From assembly GCF_900111685.1 (NCBI RefSeq), contig NZ_FOHX01000004.1, positions 186,001 through 250,000 of the forward strand: a stretch of DNA of 64,000 nt, in the 5' to 3' direction. The stretch comes from Nonomuraea wenchangensis. GTDB taxonomy: Bacteria; Actinomycetota; Actinomycetes; Streptosporangiales; Streptosporangiaceae. Position 1 is the stretch's first letter. Each line of letters opens with the position of its first letter. The position numbers and the translations under genes are program-made. The notes beneath the pieces are model-generated. The model searched no databases. It was not told where the DNA came from and was given only the letters and a program-made list of their open reading frames with translations. This document shows, piece after piece, positions 32,034-39,969 of this stretch.

Positions 32034-32620
32034 CCTCATATACGATCCCGAACGTAATCGCCCAAAATCCTCGTGGCGAGCGGATCATGGATGTCTACTC
32101 GCACCTGCTCACCGAGCGAATCGTCTATCTGGGCACCGCCATTGACGCGGGCGTCGCGAACGCGCTCATCGCGCAGCTGATCTTTCTGGAGTCGGACAAC
32201 CCCGATGCCGAGATCCAGTTCTATATCAACTGCGAAGGCGGCGACCCGAGCGCGATGCTCGCGATCTACGACACGATGCGTCATATCCGCCCGCGGGTCT
32301 CGACCACCTGCGTCGGACAGGCCGTCGCCGTGGGCGCTGTCCTTCTCGCCGCAGGCGCCGAGGGAAAACGTGCCGCTCTCCCACACGCACGGGTGATCTT
32401 GCACCAACCGGCCGCTCAAGGGCGCGGAACGATCCCCGATCTCATCTTGCAGGCTGACGAGGTCGTACGTGTCCGGGCGGACATTGAGCGCATCCTGTCA
32501 CGCCACACCGGCCAGACGATCGAGACCCTACGCGCCGACACCGATCACGATCGCGTGTTCACCGCGACCGCGGCCTTGGAGTACGGGCTCCTCGACCAGA
32601 TCATCGAGGAGCACTCCTAA
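32030..32620 (+). CDS. ClpP-like subunit lacking the catalytic serine
   Basis: A 196-residue ClpP homologue from GTG 32030. Where active ClpP has GQAAS(M/A), this has CVGQAVAVGAVLLAAG, so the nucleophile position (residue 100) is alanine. His125 (ILHQP) and Asp174 (TDHDR) remain. It should therefore be proteolytically inactive and act as a structural or regulatory partner of the first subunit, like cyanobacterial ClpR. The codon is GCC and the reading frame is otherwise intact, so this is unlikely to be a local sequencing slip. The overlap with the upstream gene suggests a fixed-ratio mixed complex. Confidence 0.9.
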   Translation: MTSYTIPNVIAQNPRGERIMDVYSHLLTERIVYLGTAIDAGVANALIAQLIFLESDNPDAEIQFYINCEGGDPSAMLAIYDTMRHIRPRVSTTCVGQAVAVGAVLLAAGAEGKRAALPHARVILHQPAAQGRGTIPDLILQADEVVRVRADIERILSRHTGQTIETLRADTDHDRVFTATAALEYGLLDQIIEEHS

Positions 32621-32646
32621 CCCCGCGGACAACCCGGCAAGCCGCG

Positions 32647-33009
32647 CTATGCGGCCAGCGCGTACGCCGTCGCCGCCGAGCAGGTAGCGCCTCTCGACAC
32701 GCTGTGCTGGGCGGGGCGCAGGCTCTCGGCCACGGCAAGGGTCAGATCGACCAGGGTCACATCCAGCGCTCCGGCGACCGCAGCGATCATCTCGCTCGAC
32801 GGCTCTTTGAGCCCTCGTTCTATCTCGGAGAGATATTGCGGTGAGACTCCGGCGCGACTCGCCGTCTCGCTCAACTTCTCGCCTCGCTCGTGGCGAATGC
32901 CTCGCAGACACTCACCGAGCACCTGCCTCCACAGGCGCTCGCGAACCGGAGAGAACTCGGGGGCGGTCCGATCGATCGCGGGACGCAGCGGCGGGATGGA
33001 GGAGGCCAT
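32647..33009 (-). CDS. PopR/ClgR-like XRE regulator with C-terminal LAA
   Basis: A 120-residue helix-turn-helix protein. The motif LRGIRHERGEKLSETASRAGVSPQYLSEIERGLKEPSSEMIAAVAGALDV is close to ClgR and PopR. The tail ends AYALAA; in Streptomyces two C-terminal alanines make PopR and ClgR substrates of ClpP1P2, so this looks like the same degradation tag. It converges on the clpP pair, whose promoter carries a PopR-like box. The likely circuit is that loss of ClpP1P2 stabilises this activator and turns on the second pair. A GTG at 33033 is the alternative start; ATG 33009 follows TATGGT by six bases and might be leaderless. Confidence 0.82.
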   Translation of the reverse strand: MASSIPPLRPAIDRTAPEFSPVRERLWRQVLGECLRGIRHERGEKLSETASRAGVSPQYLSEIERGLKEPSSEMIAAVAGALDVTLVDLTLAVAESLRPAQHSVSRGATCSAATAYALAA

Positions 33010-33311
33010 GCCTACACCATAGGGAGACCTCACGTTCGAGTCCTGTCGGCTTCGCGTAGAGCAGAACCAGTCACTGGCCCCTCCGCCCGCTCACGAGTGG
33101 GCGCCGCGGCGGCGACCACTCGGTAACACCGGTCACCCGGCCACGTGACCAGGGCGCACACCGCGCTCTGCAAAGTGAGGCGGGGTCCGGAAGCCGGGTT
33201 GCGGTCCTTCCAACGCCAGGCCGGCCACTCGTGTGAGGCGCGGGCATCCTGAACGCCCGCCATGTCAGTCGCCGGTGCTGACCGCCGTGGCCCGACCATG
33301 TCCGTGACGGT

Positions 33312-35490
33312 TCAGGTGGAGACTTTCCACTCATGGGTCAGCCAGGCCAGATCCGCTTGGTGGCGCTCGCGGGCGAGACGCTCACGTTCGAACAGGGCTT
33401 CGGTCTTGGTCAGTACCAGGGTGTACGGACGGCCCTGCCGCCTGGTCTCGTGATGGACCGGCAGCTCAGTCTCATCGATCCTGGCGTGGACATGCCTGCG
33501 CCTGTCCTTCGCGAGCGGCCAGTCGAGAGCGCGTCGCCCAGGGTCTCGGAGAAACGTGCCGAGCGTCTCGCACAGCTCGCACGCGCATCCGGTGGGCAGC
33601 TCGATCGACCAGTCGCCCGGCGGTCGTTGTGGCTGCGCCAGTAATGTGCGGATTCGATCGGCACAGGAGAGGGCCAGCTCGTCGAAGCCCCTTTGGCGCG
33701 TCCCGGCGGCACGCAGCGTCGCCATCGCCAGGGCGTGCGCCCGATCACCGGCCGTTCGCACGAGCTTGTGGGCGTTCTCCAGAACGCCCGTCGATCCCAG
33801 CCCGGCCGCGGCCGCGATGATCCCGGAGCACGGCGTACCCAAGGCGGTCAGCCATGCTTGCCGCCGGGAGGTGAGCGGCCCGTCGAGCGCTGGAGCGACA
33901 TGGCCCGCGAACATCGTCCATGACAGTTCGACGATGCGGCGGGCGGCTGCGGTGGACGCGTTCCCCTCCGCCGAGAGCGCGGCACACAGCCGTGGGAGAT
34001 CTTCGAACCACTCCAACGGTGCCTGGGCGAGGCCGTAGGAGCCGGGTCGCCAGCCCTCTGTCCAGTGGCGCAGCAGGCCGTCCGTCCAGGTGTCGCCGTA
34101 GTGCGCGGCCAGGGCCGCGAATACCGGACCATGAGGAGGGACCAGCCGCTCGAGCGCGAACGGCCGCAGCAGCATGGCGGCGACCTGCGCGTCATCCAGC
34201 TCCCTGGCCGCTTCCAGCGCCTTGCCGACCAGTTCGGTCTGGCCGGGGTAACGGCCGGCGGCGTGCCAGAAGGACTCCAGCGACCGCGCCGCCTCACGAG
34301 CCTCCCCGGTCTTCCCGGCACGGGCCGTCGCGGCGAGTTCATCCAGCGCCCATCCTGGAGACGCCTCGGCCCGGCCGGCGAAGCCCCTGGCCCCGGGGCC
34401 AGATGACCAGCGCCGCCCGCCGGTACCAGCGGTCCAGGGTGTTGCCGTAGTTGCCCATGTAGCCCTCGTACTCGGAGGAGTAGGGCGTCATGTCGGCCGT
34501 CGGGGTCGTCGAGGCCACCTCGGCGTCGCTGAGGTCCAGCGAGATGTCCTCCAATCGCCCCGTTTCCGGGCCGATCCAGTGGGCGAGGGTGGTGGAGGTC
34601 TCGATCAGGTCCTGGAGGACGTACTGCCTGTCGTTCGCGCTGCCCCGGCCCTCGTGGTCGTCGGGATCCTCGTCCTCGTGGTGGCCGTACCACGCGTCCT
34701 CGTCCTCGTCGGGGTCGTAGGCGTCCCAGGTCTCCTGGATCTCCGCGAGGGCCAGAGTGATCTCACAGCCCGCCCGCTCGGCCGCGGCCCGCAGCAGGGC
34801 GCCCCGCACGGTGTCTGATCCCTTCAGCCGGGACCAGCTCAGCCCGCGGGCGGTGTACTCGTGGTCGAGGAGGTACGCCAGCCGCGTCGGCGGTTCCCCT
34901 CGGCGGGAGCTGTAGGGCAGGACGACCGGGGTGGCGAAGTGCGTGAGAAGGCCGGCCGCGAGCTCGCTGACCAGTGGATTCTCGGCCGCCGCGGCCTGGC
35001 TGTCTCCTGTCAGGAGCAGGTTGTAGGTGAGGGTGACACGGTTGCCCGTTTTGACGGGAAGAACCTGGTGCCGGCAATCGGAGTAGAAGGCCACCAGTGA
35101 GACCGCGGTCTTCAGCCCCCGGTACTTCTTGGTCCGGCCCTGATGCTCGATGACGAGCTCGCCGCCGGTGTGCGCGGACGGCAGCGACACCACCAAGGTC
35201 GCGACCATGGCGTCGTCCTTCTCGGAGTCCTGGTGCGGGACGAAGAACTGCCCGGTCTCGTACAGGAGCATGGAGTGCAGCTCGGGCATGAGCCGGCAGT
35301 GCGGTGGCAGTCCCAGTTCGGCGCGCATCCCGTCGAGGACGGTCGTGAACGCTTCCGTCCACTGGACGCGCACCAGCTCCTTGGGGATCTCCCAGGTGTC
35401 GCGCACCTCTGGGTCGGACAGGGTCTGCTCACCCCGCCCGAACCGCGCCCGGCGGCCGAGCTCGCGCAGCTGGACGGCCTGCTCATCGGC
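33312..35490 (-). pseudogene. 2OG-Fe(II) oxygenase, truncated and frameshifted
   Basis: Two adjoining frames make one gene. The upstream part (34339 to about 35490) has the prolyl-hydroxylase-like HxD motif VPHQDSEKD, VSLPSAHTGGELVIEH, the distal histidine CRHQVLP and GNRVTLTYNL. The downstream part (33312-34378) is the C-terminal region and continues directly. The frame breaks at the C run 34384-34387, where losing one base restores PRGQGFAGRAEASPGWALDEL. The 5' end is also cut: reading back from 35406 the conserved frame extends to about 35490, then meets a TAG and a serine-recombinase fragment on the other strand. So the gene lacks its first residues and is shifted, and is probably dead. 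Confidence 0.8.
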
Positions 35491-35499
35491 GACGGGCTC

Positions 35500-35721
35500 G
35501 CGGGCCTACTGAAGTGCGGGTTCTGCGGGCGCCGTCTGGATTCGCACTGGGTGAACGGACGTCCGGGATATCGGTGCCGCCACGGCTGCACCAGCGCCAG
35601 ACCTCGCGAGGCGTCCGGCCCGGAGTTCCTGTACATACGTGAGGACCGGCTGCTGGCAGAGCTGTTAGCGCATGTCGGCGGCAGAGGGCGGGAAGGGCCG
35701 ATGGAGATCGTCTCTGCATGA
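35500..35721 (+). pseudogene. Third serine-recombinase remnant (zinc ribbon)
   Basis: This fragment encodes GLLKCGFCGRRLDSHWVNG, then RCRHGC and FLYIREDRLLAELLAHV, the zinc-beta-ribbon and following helix of large serine recombinases. The same FLY/LYVRED pattern occurs in the remnant at 22.9 kb. It abuts the truncated oxygenase on one side and the tRNA-Leu flank repeat on the other. No other part of the recombinase is present. Confidence 0.75.
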
Positions 35722-35837
35722 CGAGCCAATGGCCTGGCCATCGTCTACCGCGCGGCGACCCGTGTCGTAACTGAGCTCCATGCAGAAGAGCCCGCCCCTC
35801 AGGGCAGGCTCTTCGTGGGGTAATCCTGTGTCCGAGG
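35692..35837. repeat. 146-bp tRNA-Leu flank (right copy)
   Basis: Matches 13460-13605 in direct orientation. It includes the last bases of the tRNA-Leu and a hairpin, AAGAGCC.GCCC / GGGC.GGCTCTT (about 35787-35812), which would terminate the minus-strand tRNA. In the left copy the hairpin bases differ but still pair. The two copies bracket about 22 kb. Confidence 0.7.
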
Positions 35838-35914
35838 GGGGACTTGAACCCCCATGCCCATCACTGGGCACTAGCACCTCAAGCTAGCGCGTCTGCCTAT
35901 TCCGCCACCCGGAC
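35829..35914 (-). tRNA. tRNA-Leu (anticodon GAG)
   Basis: Read on the minus strand, GTCCGGG (35914 down) pairs with the 3' CCTCGGAC-type arm. The anticodon stem-loop is GCTAGC-TTGAGGT-GCTAGT, giving GAG. A long variable arm (GCCCAGTGATGGGC) marks a class II tRNA, and the T arm is GGGGGTTCAAGTCCCCC. CCA is not encoded. Integrative elements commonly use the 3' end of such genes. Confidence 0.95.
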
Positions 35915-36257
35915 TTGGTGCCTGCACGTGGGACCGTCATCCCGCGTCGGCTCCGTAAGGTTAGCAAACTCTGAGGAGTGCGTCATACCAAGTATCGGGC
36001 CAGTCTTCCGAGACCCTCCGTATGGGGCCAGGGATGGGGTGGGCTGGAACTCCTGATGGGGGTCTCGTGACGCGGGGGTGGCGGGATTGGGAGGATCCGT
36101 CGGAGTACGTCCGGTGGCGGGCTTGGCCGATTCCTGGGTTCCCGTGGAAAAGTGCTTGCGGCGACTTTGCGTGCTGCTACGGTTACGGATCGTTGAGGGG
36201 TGAGTCCACGACCGGCCTCACGATCTGTGGGGCCGGTTCTGGAGTTCGGGAGGTCTT
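35915..36257. other. Intergenic region upstream of the secreted-protein genes
   Basis: About 340 bp with no gene that I can support. It contains the tRNA-Leu promoter on the minus strand. A possible rightward promoter is TTGCGG (36156-36161), 16 bases, TACGGT (36178-36183), which fits transcription of the gene at 36258. Confidence 0.4.
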
Positions 36258-36884
36258 GTGGCAGGCACGGCGGCTGAGCGGTCGAGGGAGATGTCCCTCG
36301 CTGCGTGCCGTGCGCGCGTGTCCGCTTCCCCCGGGCAGAACACGGACGTCGACCGGAGTCGCCGGATGGCGCGGTTCGCGGCCGGTGCCCGTCGGCTCGT
36401 CGTGCGAGCGGCCTCGATCGGCGTCCTGGTGGCCGCCGGCTGGCTGCTCGCTGTTCTGTTCGGCATGCTCACCGCCGCTCCGGCGGCCGCGGATTCCGCC
36501 GCGGCGACAGGGGCGAAGGCGGCGACAAGGACCTCCGCCGTGGCGGAGGCCGAGGCAGGGTCCACCCAGCTTCCCGCTTTCGTGAGCTCCGGCGGCTTCA
36601 CGGCGTCTGACAACGCCGAGGCCATGGCCGGGCGCACCGTGGCCGGGCTCAACAGCCAGCAGGATCCTGGCCTGCCCTCACCGTCCACCGCCGGTTCGAT
36701 CCTCGACGGCACCAACGGCTTGGTGCCCAACGGCGGTGGCAGCGGCCCTTACGGGCCCGTTGCCGGGGATGTCGCGCGGTCGCCTCTCGACCCGCGGCTG
36801 CAGGCGCGGCGCGTTCCCATCGCGTACGTGCTGCCCCCCGTCGTCCGCACAGCGGCGGACGACCCTTCCTTCTCTCCTGACTGA
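36258..36884 (+). CDS. Secreted or membrane-anchored protein of unknown function, next to the chaplin gene
   Basis: A 208-residue protein starting at GTG 36258 with GGGAGGTC upstream. Residues about 1-45 are basic. A hydrophobic stretch ASIGVLVAAGWLLAVLFGML follows, then an Ala-rich cleavage-like region (TAAPAAADSAAA). The remainder is low-complexity, rich in Gly, Ser, Ala and Pro, ending LPPVVRTAADDP. I recognise no domain. It lies 245 bases before the chaplin-like gene in the same direction and probably belongs to the same envelope programme. Confidence 0.7.
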   Translation: MAGTAAERSREMSLAACRARVSASPGQNTDVDRSRRMARFAAGARRLVVRAASIGVLVAAGWLLAVLFGMLTAAPAAADSAAATGAKAATRTSAVAEAEAGSTQLPAFVSSGGFTASDNAEAMAGRTVAGLNSQQDPGLPSPSTAGSILDGTNGLVPNGGGSGPYGPVAGDVARSPLDPRLQARRVPIAYVLPPVVRTAADDPSFSPD

Positions 36885-37129
36885 TCCCCGCCCGGACCCC
36901 GGTCGGCAGATTCAGCGGCGCGACCGCGCCCGGCCGGTCCTGTCCGGCACCCATCACCGGTACGTCATGGCGGAGCGTGGCCTGATCCCCTCCGCCGGCG
37001 GGTGACACGTCAGTTCTTCCGGTTCGCGAATCCCGAGGTCCCGCTGTGCGTGACCTTCGTCACCACGGCCTCAGGACGCCCGCGACCCGTTCAGGTATCC
37101 CCCCGGAAAAACCACTAGGAGCATTCATC

Positions 37130-39439
37130 ATGCGTACGTGGGCCAAGGCAACGACACCTGCCGCCCTTCTGGCCGTGGCGGTCATGTCGTTCGCCGGCAG
37201 CGGCACCGCCCTCGCCGACACCTCCGGCGACGCCTCCGTTCTCGGCGGCAACCAGGTCGATCTGCCCATCTCCGTGCCGATCGACATCAGCGGCAACTCG
37301 GTCGCGGCGATCGGCGCCGCCGAGGCGGCCTCGCAGGGCGGCGCGACCGCCGTCACCGGCCGCGGTAACGGCATCCCCAACCGCACCTCCGGCAACGCCT
37401 CGGTGGGCGGCGGCAACCAGATCAACGTGCCGATCACCGCCCCGATCAACGCCTGCGGCAACGCGATCTCGCTGATCGGCGTGTCCGACGCCGGCTGCAA
37501 GGGCGGCGCGACCGCCCGTACGCAGGGGCGTGGCGGCGCGGGCGGCAACCGCACCTCCGGCGACGCCTCCGTGCTCGGCGGCAACCAGATCACCGCGCCC
37601 ATCTCCGCCCCGCTCAACGTCTGCGGCAACGCGATCGCGATCTTCGGCGCCGCCACGGCGGGCTGCAAGGGCGGTGCCGAGGTGCACAACACCGGCCGAG
37701 GCGCGGGCGGCAACCGCACCTCAGGCAACGCCTCGGTGCTCGGCGGCAACCAGGTCGTGGCGCCGATCTCCGTTCCGATCGACGTCTGCGGCAACGCGGT
37801 CGCCGCGGTCGGCCGGGCGTTCGCCGGCTGCCGGGGCGGCTCCTCGGTGCACAACGGCGGCGGGGGTGGCGGATCGGCCTACCAGACCTCCGGTCACGTG
37901 CCCGCGCCCGGTTCGTCGGGCAACGACACCGACGGGCGGTTCGGCGTCGGCAGCGGCAACCAGGTGGTCGCGCCGATCACCGCGCCGGTCGACGTCTGCG
38001 GCAACGCCGTCGGCAACGCGACCGCGGGCTGCGTCGGCGGGACGACGGTCCGCGGGGGCGGCAGCGGCGCGGGCGGCAACCGCACCTCCGGGCGGGCCGG
38101 TGTGCTGGCCGGCAACCAGGTCGTGGCGCCCATCGCGGCGCCGGTCAACGTCTGCGGCAACGCGGTGGCGGTGCTCGGGCACGCGTTCGCCGGCTGCAAG
38201 GGCGGGGCGACGGTCCACAAGGGCGGTCGTGGCGCGGGCGGCAACCGTACGTCCGGGCAGGCGGGTGTCGGCAGCGGCAACCAGGTGGTCGCGCCGATCG
38301 CGGCTCCGGTCAATGTCTGCGGCAACGCTGCCGCGCTGCTCGGCGCGGCTGCGGCGGCGTGCAAGGGCGGCGCGAGCGTCTCTCCGCAGCACGGCGCGGG
38401 TGGCAACGTCACCTCCGGCCGGGCCGGTGTGCTGGCCGGCAACCAGGTCGTGGCGCCGATCGCCGCCCCGGTCAACGTCTGCGGCAACGCCGTCGCCGTG
38501 CTGGGCGACGCCGCGGCCGGCTGCCTCGGCGGCGCCCACGTCGGCCGCGGGCCCTACCGGATGGCCGGGAGCTTCGACCGGTTCGGGCGGGCCACCGACA
38601 AGTTCAGGACGGCCAACGGCGCGCTGCCGGGGGTCAAGGGGGCTTCGGTCCCAGGTGGCACGGGTGGTCTGCCGGTGCTGGGCGGGCTGCAGGGCGTGCC
38701 CGCGCTGAGCGGGCTGGGCGGGCTGCAGGGCATCCCGGCTCTGGGCGCCCTCCAGGAGGCCGCGGGCGGCGCGGGCGGGCTCGCCGGTCCGGGTGCGCAG
38801 ACCGGTCCGGGCGTGCACGCCGGCCCGGGTGCGCAGGCCGTTCCCAGCGCGCACAAGGCGCGGGGCAGCGCGGTCGACGGGCTGAGCGTCGCGCAACCGG
38901 TGCAGGACCTCGCGACCGGTCAGGCCGCCCCCGCGCTCGCCGGCGAGGTCCAGAGGGGCGCCGATGTCGCCACCTCGCTCCCGGTGGTCGAGGACGCCTC
39001 CCGTACGTTCGGCCTGCCGCAGCTCCCCGAGCTGCCCGGCCTGCCCGCCGAGGCGCAGACCCCGGCCGTGCCGGTCGCGGTCACCCCTGCCAAGCACGGC
39101 AAGCCGGCCAAGTCCGCGATGTCGGGCAACGGTGACCGCCGCGGCCGTGGCGCCACCGGCGTTCCCGGCAACGGCCGCGTCGCGACCAGCCCGGCCCGCC
39201 CGTCCGCGCCGCTGAGCCCCGCGACCGACCTGGTCGGCTCCACCCCGATCGGCGGCGCTGTGGGCTCGGTCACCCGTGGCCTGCCCGTCGGCGACATCGG
39301 TCTGATGAGCGCCGCGCAGCCCGCCGGCGTCACCGGGATGAACTCCAGCTCGTTGCTGGCCCTGGCGCTCGGCGCCATGTTCGCCGCTTCGGCGACGATG
39401 TTCGCCACGGCTCGTCGGTTCCGGTTCGGCCGCAAGTAA
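37130..39439 (+). CDS. Eight-domain chaplin-like surface protein with C-terminal membrane anchor
   Basis: A 769-residue protein; the ATG follows TAGGAGCATTCATC. A signal peptide ends near GTALA. Eight chaplin-type repeats follow (roughly residues 30-480), each built on GNQV..PI..P.(D/N)VCGNA and ending AGC.GG. The first lacks both cysteines, and the fifth is shortened. A long Gly/Ala/Pro region follows, then a C-terminal membrane helix SSLLALALGAMFAASATMF with a basic end RRFRFGRK and no LPxTG-like motif. Chaplins form amyloid surface layers that let aerial hyphae emerge. Known long chaplins have two domains and a sortase signal, so eight domains with a plain membrane anchor is unusual. A long hairpin terminator follows. 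Confidence 0.88.
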   Translation: MRTWAKATTPAALLAVAVMSFAGSGTALADTSGDASVLGGNQVDLPISVPIDISGNSVAAIGAAEAASQGGATAVTGRGNGIPNRTSGNASVGGGNQINVPITAPINACGNAISLIGVSDAGCKGGATARTQGRGGAGGNRTSGDASVLGGNQITAPISAPLNVCGNAIAIFGAATAGCKGGAEVHNTGRGAGGNRTSGNASVLGGNQVVAPISVPIDVCGNAVAAVGRAFAGCRGGSSVHNGGGGGGSAYQTSGHVPAPGSSGNDTDGRFGVGSGNQVVAPITAPVDVCGNAVGNATAGCVGGTTVRGGGSGAGGNRTSGRAGVLAGNQVVAPIAAPVNVCGNAVAVLGHAFAGCKGGATVHKGGRGAGGNRTSGQAGVGSGNQVVAPIAAPVNVCGNAAALLGAAAAACKGGASVSPQHGAGGNVTSGRAGVLAGNQVVAPIAAPVNVCGNAVAVLGDAAAGCLGGAHVGRGPYRMAGSFDRFGRATDKFRTANGALPGVKGASVPGGTGGLPVLGGLQGVPALSGLGGLQGIPALGALQEAAGGAGGLAGPGAQTGPGVHAGPGAQAVPSAHKARGSAVDGLSVAQPVQDLATGQAAPALAGEVQRGADVATSLPVVEDASRTFGLPQLPELPGLPAEAQTPAVPVAVTPAKHGKPAKSAMSGNGDRRGRGATGVPGNGRVATSPARPSAPLSPATDLVGSTPIGGAVGSVTRGLPVGDIGLMSAAQPAGVTGMNSSSLLALALGAMFAASATMFATARRFRFGRK

Positions 39440-39496
39440 GGAATCGAGTCAGGCCGTAAGTAACGCATTCGCAGGGATCTTCGGCAGGATGGCCCT

Positions 39497-39569
39497 CGCT
39501 CACGATCCGTGAGCGAACGGCAGAAGACGCTTTGCCCGTTCCGGGGATGTGGCCCGGAGCGGGCAAAGC
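39497..39569. terminator. Two tandem hairpins between convergent genes
   Basis: CGCTCACG-ATC-CGTGAGCG (39497-39515) is a perfect small hairpin. It is followed by a 17-bp stem from GCTTTGCCCG (39529-39538) and CGGGCAAAGC (39560-39569), extended inward by TCCGGG/CCCGGA around a seven-base loop. It lies between the ends of the chaplin gene and the DUF5703 gene and is likely a bidirectional terminator. Confidence 0.85.
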
Positions 39570-39594
39570 CATGCCCGCGATCGGGCGGGCGTGG

Positions 39595-39780
39595 TCAGAG
39601 CGTGCTGCGTACTCGGATGATCTTACGGCGGAGCCGTACGTGGCGGCTGCCGTCGGGGTGGACGCGGACGCGCGCGAGCTCCCACTGACCGTACTCTGCG
39701 TGTTCGGTCAGCAGCTGACGTGCTGCTTCGCGAGTGAGGTCGCGCGGAATGAAGATATCCATGTAGGAGTAGTCGAGCAC
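39595..39780 (-). CDS. DUF5703-family small protein
   Basis: A 61-residue protein from GTG 39780: YSYMDIFIPRDLTREAARQ, then LLTEHAEYGQWELARVRVHPDG and RRKIIRV. It matches the small conserved actinobacterial family DUF5703, of unknown function. It diverges from topA across 190 bases. The pairing of a conserved small gene with topA is common in this group, as far as I recall, but no role is established. Confidence 0.85.
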   Translation of the reverse strand: MLDYSYMDIFIPRDLTREAARQLLTEHAEYGQWELARVRVHPDGSRHVRLRRKIIRVRSTL

Positions 39781-39969
39781 AACGATTAGTCTCCAGGGTG
39801 AGTCAGGGCGCCATGCCGCTCGATGGGCCTTATTCTGCGTGCTTGCGGGTGGACCCGGAAGCTAGTGGGTAGCCCGGGGGAAGGAAATTTCCGCGAGTCG
39901 GGTTACCTTTCAGTCTGTGCCGACTCCCGGCAGGGGGATTTGCAAGCGAACAGTGAGGTAGGAAGCAGC

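Noticed and set aside
33025..33060. tRNA-like T-loop (CGTTCGAGTCC) upstream of the PopR-like gene
   Set aside because: The flanking bases do not form a T stem, and there is no anticodon arm or acceptor stem.
37200..38560. Regular repeats that might be taken for a CRISPR or tandem DNA array
   Set aside because: They are in-frame chaplin coding repeats with domain-length spacing and codon-level divergence. No CRISPR array or cas gene was seen in the window.
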